Of a DNA stretch of 64,000 bases, positions 53,001-62,701 are shown one piece after another. The notes beneath the pieces were generated by a model. The model did not search any database. It was not told the origin of the DNA and saw nothing but the letters and a program-made list of their open reading frames with translations. Each line of letters opens with the position of its first letter. Within the stretch, counting starts at the first letter, position 1. The position numbers were made by a program, and so were the translations under genes. Source of the DNA: Sarcocystis neurona (Eukaryota > Apicomplexa > Conoidasida > Eucoccidiorida > Sarcocystidae). The stretch lies in NCBI GenBank assembly GCA_000727475.1, contig KL647288.1, forward strand, positions 4,273,604-4,337,603, in the 5' to 3' direction.

Positions 53001-56000
53001 ATATCAGCCCAACATATATGTACGCATGTACATGTGTGCATATGTGACTAGAAAATAATGTGCACATATATATACATATATATGTGCAGGGACAGAGAAG
53101 GAGATAGAGAATGGAATATGTACAAAAATGTAGAGGAATTCACTTTGAGGTGGGACGTGGGAGACTTGGCAAATGTGCTCGAGACGGGCCTCTTTTTGTG
53201 GCATTGCCACCCCACGCAAAGGTTGCACCCCCCTCTGTTCTCGCTCTGGCCCGTCTCCTGTGTCCTCCAGTGAGTTCCCTTCCTTTCCCCTTTCTCTCTG
53301 TCTTTCTCAGACTTACTCTCTTCTCCTCTCTGCCTACGTCTTGTATCTGTATATATTTCTGTATCTATGTATATACGTAAATACATATATGTATATATAT
53401 TTCCATATGTGTCGGCGCGTGCGGCTTGTCTGCTCTCGTACTGGCGTCTCCGCCACGCGTGAAAGCGCCGCCGCCCGTCCTTTTTTCCACCTTCTATCTC
53501 TACGATATTTAGTCCACTTTTTGTTCCTCTCCCTCTCTCTGTGTCTACAAATTTGCACGTACACATGCACATATATACATATGTATATGTGGTTGGTTGG
53601 TCTGCGTGTGACGGCTGAGATTGGTGTTCTCGCCACACACGTGAAGGCTGCAGAGGCCGTCTCTCCGACATCAGGCGGGTGGACCTGAATCTTCCTGCTT
53701 CTCTATTTCTCTACGAATGTGCATGTATCCTTTTTCTCTACTCATAAGTAGGTGTCTTTCTTGTGCGGGTCTACAAGTGTAAGTCAGCTTCCTGCAGTGT
53801 TCTCCTCGCTATAGGGCGTGGCCTTCTCGCCAGAGGTGGAGAGGCGTCGGACTTCCTATGCCTCTCTTGAAGAGGATACGCGTAGTATCGTAGCACTTCC
53901 CTGTTGCCTGCGACGACGAACGTGGAGGGTAATTTTGGCTGCTGCTTCGGCTCCGCGGGTCGGTCTCCCTGTCGCCCGCTCTTCGGTCTGCCTCTTCTCG
54001 CTGCAAGACCGCCTCGCGTGTGTCTGACGTCTTCGGTTTCCTCCCCGCAGCTGCTTTCAGCAAGAAGCTGCTGCTGCCACATGCCGGGGCAGGAAGGAAG
54101 GGGCTTTGTTTGTTCGTCATACTGTGAGAGACTGCTTCGCTTGCATGGGGATGTCCTATCCGCCATTCTCTGTCTTTCTGCGGGCGGAGAAGAACCCCAC
54201 GCTTTCAAATTTCTCGCCTAGCCCTTTCTTCTTCTCTTTTGCGTTCCCCTTGTTCGTCGCCGTCTCTTTTTCTCGTCCTCTCTTATTTTCGTTCTCTCTT
54301 CCTTTTGCTGGGGCAAGACTTCGACTGGAGGGACGAGTAAATCTTCCTGCCTGCAGTCAAAAACCAGCTCGCTCCTCGTCTTCGGCCCTGCTGCTGAAGC
54401 TCCTGCGGCTCTGCGGGGACCTCTGCTGCTGCTGCTGCTGCGGCTAGTGTGCCGGTTGCCGGATTTCCTCCTGCCGCTGCGACTCGACTTTCTACTGCTG
54501 CTGCTGCTCTATGCTGCTGCTGCTTGCGGACTGCAGGGGCGTCGCATGGGGATGTGCCTATCTTCATCGCAAAGGAGTAAGAAGAAACACTCGAAAAAGA
54601 GACGGATAGCAGGAGAGGGAGACAAGAAGAGCCGCGCCGGGGAGAGAGTTTCCCCGCGAAAAAAGAGCGGAAGAGGAATACGCTACATTGCCGAGACCAT
54701 CACGGGAGGGGCGCGCAGCTGCTGAACACTTCAGGCTCGAGCTTCTGTTGCTGCACCTGCTGCTGCTACGAGACATCGCAGCATACGAGACATCGCAGCA
54801 TACGAGACATCGCAGCATACGAGACATCGCAGCACTTTTTTCTCTCTCTGTCTCTTTACTTCTTCCCCGCTCCTTGCAAACATATATCAATATTTTATTA
54901 GACTCATACGTATACGCGTGTGTACCTGTATTTGTATCTGCAATATATGCATGTATGTACATACGCGTATAGACCCATACACGTATATATATATATATAT
55001 ATATTAGAGAAATAGATATATATACACACAGACGTGTATACACGTAGACTCATGCATATGGCTCTGTGGATACATGCATATAATATATCTATATATACAC
55101 ATAGGTACTATAGATGTGTACATATATACGTATACATACATATATATATATGTATACGTATACATATGTAGACCAGTTTGTGTGGCTCTGTTGAGAAAAT
55201 TTATTGTACATATATACAGATATGGAGAGTATAGAGGTACACATGTGTACACCTGTACATACATATATATACATATGTGCACCTACATTTACATACGTAG
55301 GCCCATATATATGGCTTCGCTGACGCATAATATCCACATATATATGTGTGTGTAGATTTGTGTGAAGATGTCATCGTCCCGGCGTTGTCCCTGCAAGTAT
55401 GTTGGGCTTCCCTGCCGATGAGTAGGTGTCGACTTCTTCTCTCAAATTTCTTCCGCGAGAAAGTTAGCGCGGGCGGGGGGGGACAGCTGCGTCGATTCCT
55501 GCGCGCCGTCCCCGCCAGTCTCCCCGGCTGCCGTTGAAGATGTCCGAAAGTGATGGCCCTCATCTGCTTGTGGCGGCGCCCGATTTTCTTTTCTTTCGTG
55601 AGGCGTTTTTTTTGTCCTCTGCAGGCGAGAAATCTCTCCGTACGCCCATCACACGTGCTGCTCGACCGGTCGCTCACGCCCAAACTCGCCGGTGTTGGTG
55701 AGGCCTGCTGCTGCCGTCGGGATCGCTTTTCCTCTCTCCCTCGCTGCCTCACACCGTCCACTCTCTTCCGTTTCTTCTTCTTCGTTCCCTTTCTTTTCTC
55801 TGCAGCTATACATATATGTATGTGTGCTTGTGTATGTATGTATGCATATGTATGTATGGATGTATGTATATGTATGTATGTATATGTATGTATGTATATG
55901 TATGTATATGTGTGGATGTATATGTATGTATATGGATGTATGTGTATGAATGTATGTATGTAAATGTATGTATGTATGGATATGTATGTATGTATGTATG

Positions 56001-59000
56001 TATGTACACGTATGTATGTACACGTATGTATGTATATGTATGTATGTATGTATGTGTCTATGAGTCGGTGTAGATCTATGTCTCCGATGTAATACCCCTT
56101 TTGTTTCGTCCTCTCTTTCTTTTCTCCTCCTTCTTCCTCTTCTTCTCGTACTTCATCTTCTTCTCCCTCTTCATCTTCTCCTCCCTCTTCATCTTCTCCT
56201 CCCTCTTCATCTTCTCCTCCCTTTACCTCTTCTTATCCCTTTTCTTCTTCTTCTTCTCGTACTTCTTCTTCTTCGTTATCTGCGACCTCTTTTCTGCATA
56301 TCTCCTTCCTCCGTCTTCCTCCTGTTCCTCCTGCTCCTCTCCGCTTCACCGTTCTTCTCCTCATTTCTTCTTCTTTTGCTCCTTTTTCTTCCTCGTCCTC
56401 TTCTTCTTCTTCCTCGTGTTCTTCCTTTTCTTCTTCTTTCCCCTTTCCTTCTTCTTTTCCCTTTTCTTCTCCTTTTCTTTCTCGGCCCCCTCTTTCTCTG
56501 TCTCCCTATGCTGCCACCACTGCTCATCAGGTCTTTCTCTGTTCTTCTTCAATTTCTTCTTCAATTTCTTCTTCAATTTCTTCTCCAATTTATTCTTCAA
56601 TTTCTTCTCCAATTTATTCTTCAATTTCTTTCTCTTCTTCTTCTGCCTTTTCGTCTTTTTTTTCTTCTTCCTCCCCTTCCTCTTCTTGTGTCTTTTCCTG
56701 TCCCTCCCGTCTTCTTTTTCCTCTGCTTTTGCTGCTCTTTTTTCTCCCCTTTTCTTCCCCCCTTCGCCCTCCCGAAGAAATTTATTGCCAAAACCCCTCC
56801 AAAAAGTGGCCGTCTCTGTCTCGCTCGGTTTCTCCTGCGTTGAGTACGTGGCTGACCGAATGTCCCCTGCCCTCTCCTCTGCCAGTAACCCCCAACCCCC
56901 ACTGCGACGCTCCCCACTACTTATTACTATACCACGTATGTACTACATACAAGTATATACATAAATATACATATATGTACTACATATGAACATATAAATA
57001 TGTATTTATATATATGTGTACGTGTGTGTCCTACATCTAAATAACTATGTGTGTATATATATACATACATATGTATGCACATATATGTATGTATACACAC
57101 ATACATGTATGTATAGACAAGTGTACTACACATTGATATATATATGTATATATATATATGTGTTGTAGTATACACGTACATATATGCATATATATGTATA
57201 TGTACTACGTATAAATATATACGTAATATACATGTATATATACGTGTGTGTATAGACCTCTGTGTAGACATGGTAGAATAGAGATGTGTGTCGTAGGTCT
57301 CTTTCGTATATGTATTTGTTTGTTGCTAGAGAGCAGCTGCACAAAAGAAGAAGAGAGAGACCGCAAGAGACAGAGGGGGAAGGGGCGTCGTCCACTCTTC
57401 GCTTCTTTTTTCGTCAATTTCTTCGGCCTAGCGGAACCCACCCGACTTCTTTTTCTCTCCATTTTTCTCTTCACGTAAATGCACCTGCACTCACGTCTGC
57501 GTCTCCGTAGAAGAAGGAACAGCAACCCATATCTTTCTGTCTTTCTGCCTTCCTATATCTTTCAATGTACGCGTGTGTGCGTGTGAACGGACGCACGAAT
57601 TTAGAAATGTATATACATGCACTTCCGTATACCTGCAGATAAATCACCAGGAACAAATCGTTCTCTCACCTTCTCTCTCTGTCTGCCTCTGTCTTCGGCT
57701 CCATATAAATATATATATACATATGTGTGCACATATATTAATAGGTGTAGAAATGTATCCACAGACAGTCCTGTATATCCGCAGAAAAGTCGTCAGCAAG
57801 TCTCCCTATCTCTCTCTTTGCCCGTGTGTCTCTGTCTCTGTCTCTCTATATCTATCCATATATATATATGTGTAGGTGGTCGCACCGATATAGAAGTGCT
57901 TGTACATATCATTACGTACGTCCATATATATCTGCAATGTATTACTACTAGAGAAGACAGGTATCCGTCTCTCGTTCTCTCTATATTTATGCGTTTGTTG
58001 TACATACGTGCCTGTACATATTACGTGGTGTAAATTTTCCGTTGTGTGGACACGTACACCCGTACTACAACACCCACGCAGTGAATTACCAGAAGCAGGT
58101 ATCCTCTTTTCTCGGATTTTCCTTCCTTAGACGTATAGAGATGTGTATATATGCATACATACTTGCGTATGTATACACCCGTGTTTGTGCAGGGTAAAGA
58201 AATGCTTGTACACATCAGTACCTGGTGCACATATATGTATATATATATGTGTCCCTCTTCTGTCTCTCTTCTTCTCTCCTCAGATACACAGAGATGTGTA
58301 TATATATATACGTGCCTGCCTATATACATGTATACGGAGAGAGAAATACTTGTACACATCAATATCTCGTATGTGTGCATACGTGCCGCTCTAAACAACT
58401 GTCGCTCACTGTTGTGCTCTCCCTCTCTCTCTACCTGTCTATTTTTATATGTATATGCAAGCGCGTACTCGTGTAGATATATACGCACGTAAATCTCTAT
58501 ATACATATATATATGTATATGTATATATATAGAGAGAAGTGTGCATCTATCATTCTATAATTTACGTATATATATGTATACTGACGTGCGTGTCTGTATC
58601 CGTAGAGTGAATTACCAGGAACAGCGAAATCAGGACGTGTCCCTCTCTCTCTCTATATATATATATATACATATATATATAGCTATACGTGTAGATATAG
58701 AAGTGCTTGTACATATCATCGTGTCTAATAAGAGTTACAGCGGTGAACAGATGAACAGGCACGTTGTCCCTCTCTATCTCTCTGTCTCTTCCTTCCTTTC
58801 TTCCCCTGGTTCTCTGTTTTCTTCCTATATGTTTGTATGTGTGGGAGGTAGTGGGGGTGCGCCAATATCCTTCTATTGACGTACGTACATGTAGAGGGCC
58901 TGCTCGTCTCTGCAAGAAGAATAAGTTGCTGTGTACTTGGCGTTTTGGTGAGTGATTTATAGACGCGCCGTGTGTTTCTTCCCGTATAGTCGGGCCCCCC

Positions 59001-62000
59001 TCCCCTCCCTGCTGCTGCTGCTGCGGCCCTGCATTAGATACCTCCTGGACGACGACGCCAAGAGGAAAACAGAGAGAGAGAGAGAGAGAAACCCTTCGCC
59101 GCCCTCATGTGTAGCTGTGATGCTGCTGCTTCGTCTGCTGTTGGGCATTTGCTGTTCTTCCTGCCGTTGCATCTCGTCTTCCTCTGTCACCATGTAACTG
59201 CTGCTTTCTTCTTCTATTCCTCTTCCCTCCGCTGCTGTGTGTGCTCGTCCAGACTTTCAAGCTCTAGCTCTGTGGTGCACTGCCTACGCCGCTGCCGCCG
59301 CCGATCCTGCTGCTGCTGCCACTCGTGCCGCCGGTGTTAGCAGAGCTGCTGTCGCTCTTTCTTCCGGCAGGAGTGCGGCTGGTGGTAGTATCATTTGTCC
59401 ACCTCCTCCGTCGTCTTCCTCTTGTGCCGCAGCAGGAGCAGCTGCAGCAGCAGGACGTGCGGCGGCCTCTGCGCTGCTTGAAAGGCAAGAGACACCGCAG
59501 CAGCCGGTGGCGGAGAATGGCGGGGAGAGCCAACGAGAGACGGCGCTGCGGCAGCAGCAGCAGGAAGGAGGAAAGGAGAAAAACGTGCAACTGTCTGTGC
59601 TTGCTTTTCTTTCTGACTTGCCGAGAGAGCCGCCTGCTGATGCTGCGCGGCTGCAGAGGACAAGAGGAGAAGAGCAGCGGCTGCAAAGACGGCAGCAGGC
59701 ACAGGACCAGACGCAGCAGGGGGAGGGAGGGCAGGGGAACTTGCCACACCAGAGACTCTTGCAGCAGCAACAACACCAGCAGCACGCCGGTGATGAACAG
59801 CAGCAGGACGGTACAGATCGAACTGACGAAGCAGAAGAAGAGAAGGAAGAGGAAGAAGAACGAGAAGACGGTCATAGCATGCAGCACAAACGCGCCGACG
59901 CACAGCAGGAAAAAGATCCAGCGGGGAGGTGTCCCGAGGTCCAGGAGCAGCAGGAGAAGAAGAAAAAGAAGAAGAAGCAAAGCCACGGTGGCCGACAGAG
60001 GCAACGGCTGCAGCACACGAACCGAATGCCAACGGCAGCGGATCCCGGTCTCCCTGCTCCTGCTCCTGCTGCGGCCTCCGTCCCTTCTCTTCCTCCTCCT
60101 GCTGATGCTGCTGCTGCTTCTGCAGCTGCTGCTCCTCTTCTCCCTCCTGCAGCTACTCCTCTTATCCCTGCTGCTGCTGCTCTTTCTCCTGCTGCTGCTT
60201 CTCGTTCCGCAGCTGCTGCTGCTTCTCCTTCTCCTCCTCTCGCTCCCGTTGCTGCTGCTGCTACTTCTGCTGCTGGTGTTGCTGCTCCCCCAGCTGCTGC
60301 TGGTGCCTGTGACTTCTCGACGACGAGGGACGCAGGGCACCAATGTTGGGTGAAAGCTGCTGCACAGACGTGGCTTCGCGGAGTCCGGTGGAAATCTCCC
60401 GAGGTCCGCGACCCAGGAAACACTTACCCTGTGCCAGAGAAGAAGCCACATGCCCACACAAACGAATATTCACAGAGAAAGAGAGAAACACACATATGCA
60501 TATTTATATATATATGTGCATATACGTTCATGCATATATACGTATTTGCATACATACGTACATACGTACGTACATACATATATCTACAGTCATACATATA
60601 TACATGCATATATACATGCACAGACATACGTGCATCCATACCTCTATGCACATACATCCATATACATATGTATATATATATATATATGGAGGGCGCAACA
60701 CATCGACGCAGAGAACGAGGGGCGGATCTCGTGGTACGCAGAAGAGAGTCTGCACACGTGGGCGAAAAAGTGAGGAGGGAAGGGACGCAGGCACACATGC
60801 GTTTCTCTCACTTTCTTGAGGCTCTGTTCGCCTTGTCTTCACTCATGCGCGTGTGTGGCTCTCTCTGTGTATCTGTGCGTGGACAAGTGCAACGCAGAAA
60901 GGGACGATTTGGTCAAGAAATGAACTTCCTTTCTTTTTCTCTTTCTTCCCCTCTTTCTCCCTCTCTCTCTCTACATATATGTATATGTATGTATACATAT
61001 ATATGTATGTATACATATATATATGTAGAGAGAGAGAGGTGCTCCCAGGCGGCAGGGGGCTGCTGGGCGTCTGTGCTGCTGGGGAATAACCTCTTCTCAT
61101 ACATGAGTATATGCCTGCACGTGAAGGTAGCCCTGTCGCTACTTACATACGTATAACTAACCATATATATATACACGTGTATATATATATATATATTTCT
61201 GCGCAGCGCTTCGTGTTGAGTGAGGGAACATGTGTAAGCCTGTAGACGAAAGGCTGATGTAAGTGGAATGGCATAGACTCATCTGTATGTCTGCATCCGC
61301 AGGTGCAAATATGTGTATCTTCTCATATATCGGAAATTCTGCATATGATATAATACATTAAGAATATATAGATATACATATAATTGGACGTCACCTCTGC
61401 AAGACGAGACATACATATACGCATATATATATATATACATATGCATATGTAAATACAGGTCAGCTGTGCATATATATATATATATATAAATGTATGTGTG
61501 AGTACACATATATATGTAGGTGTCTATCAGACATGTGTATGTATCTCTCTCCATATACGTATATACATATCTGTCTATATATATGCGTATAGATATTTGT
61601 ATGTAACTAGAGGTCAGCTGTGCGCACTTATATATATATGTAAGTGAACAACAGCCATGCAGGGAGATATATATCTCTCTCTGCACATATGTGTATAACA
61701 TTTTATATGTAAGCGACTATCGGCATACAATGATATGTATATGTGTATCTATATGTACATGCGTGTATATATATGTATGTATATCTGTATGTTGGTGTCG
61801 AGAAATTGAGGGAACACGGGAAAGGAGAGAGAGACATTGTTTGAGTGGGGAGGAGTTCTTGACATGTGGTCATTCTGCGGTTGGTCCCGGTGCTGCTGCT
61901 GCTGCAGGCGTTGCTTGGACGCGTGAGCGGGGACGCGTGGGAGGCGGCAGATGTGTACGCCTTCGGGGTGACCGTATGGCAGCTGGTGCGTGTGCCGCTA

Positions 62001-62664
62001 CATCCTTTTTTTTCTCTTTTTTTTCGTTTGCATGTACATTTCTACACTTCCGTCCCACACAAACGCACGTGGACAGCACGGGAAGTTTTATCCGATGTCT
62101 CCCGCTCTCTGTCTGCCTCCGTCTCCGTCTCACTCGCGAAGAAGAAGAAGAAGTAAACGTCGGCGGTTCCCTGTCTCTGGGGATACCTGCTTCTCAGAAC
62201 ACATGCGCATATATGTACAAATCGATCCAAGAGAACAAAAATGCCGTCACCAAGCGGACTTACGGAAGAGAAGCATTTCCTTTTCTCACGAGTGTAGCCT
62301 TTTTTCTGTCTTTACAGAGGAATACACGGTGACGCCCGCGCTCCTACCTGTTTCTCTCTCTCTGCGTCTACCACATTTATATACATACATGCGTATCTTT
62401 CTCTCGATATAGAAATAGATACACATACATACTATTCATAGAAACATATCTGTATGGTTGAATGTTACTGTGTATATATATATATATATACATATATGTA
62501 TATGTGTATATCTGTATCTATACCTACGTATATATATATGGTTGTAGGCGATATAATATGTACGTGTATGGATGTTTTTACGTAATAAATGCATGTAGGT
62601 AGATGTTTTCTATATGTTACATATGTGTGACTCTACGTAGCTTTGTCGAGCAGTAGGTACTGTG

Positions 62665-62701
<37 letters not shown>

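Noticed and set aside
54768..54834. CRISPR-like array
   Set aside because: Copies are directly adjacent without spacers, and the genome is eukaryotic.
56101..56964. 287-codon plus-strand Phe/Ser/Leu frame
   Set aside because: Created by the polypyrimidine tract; no start context, domain or conserved motif.
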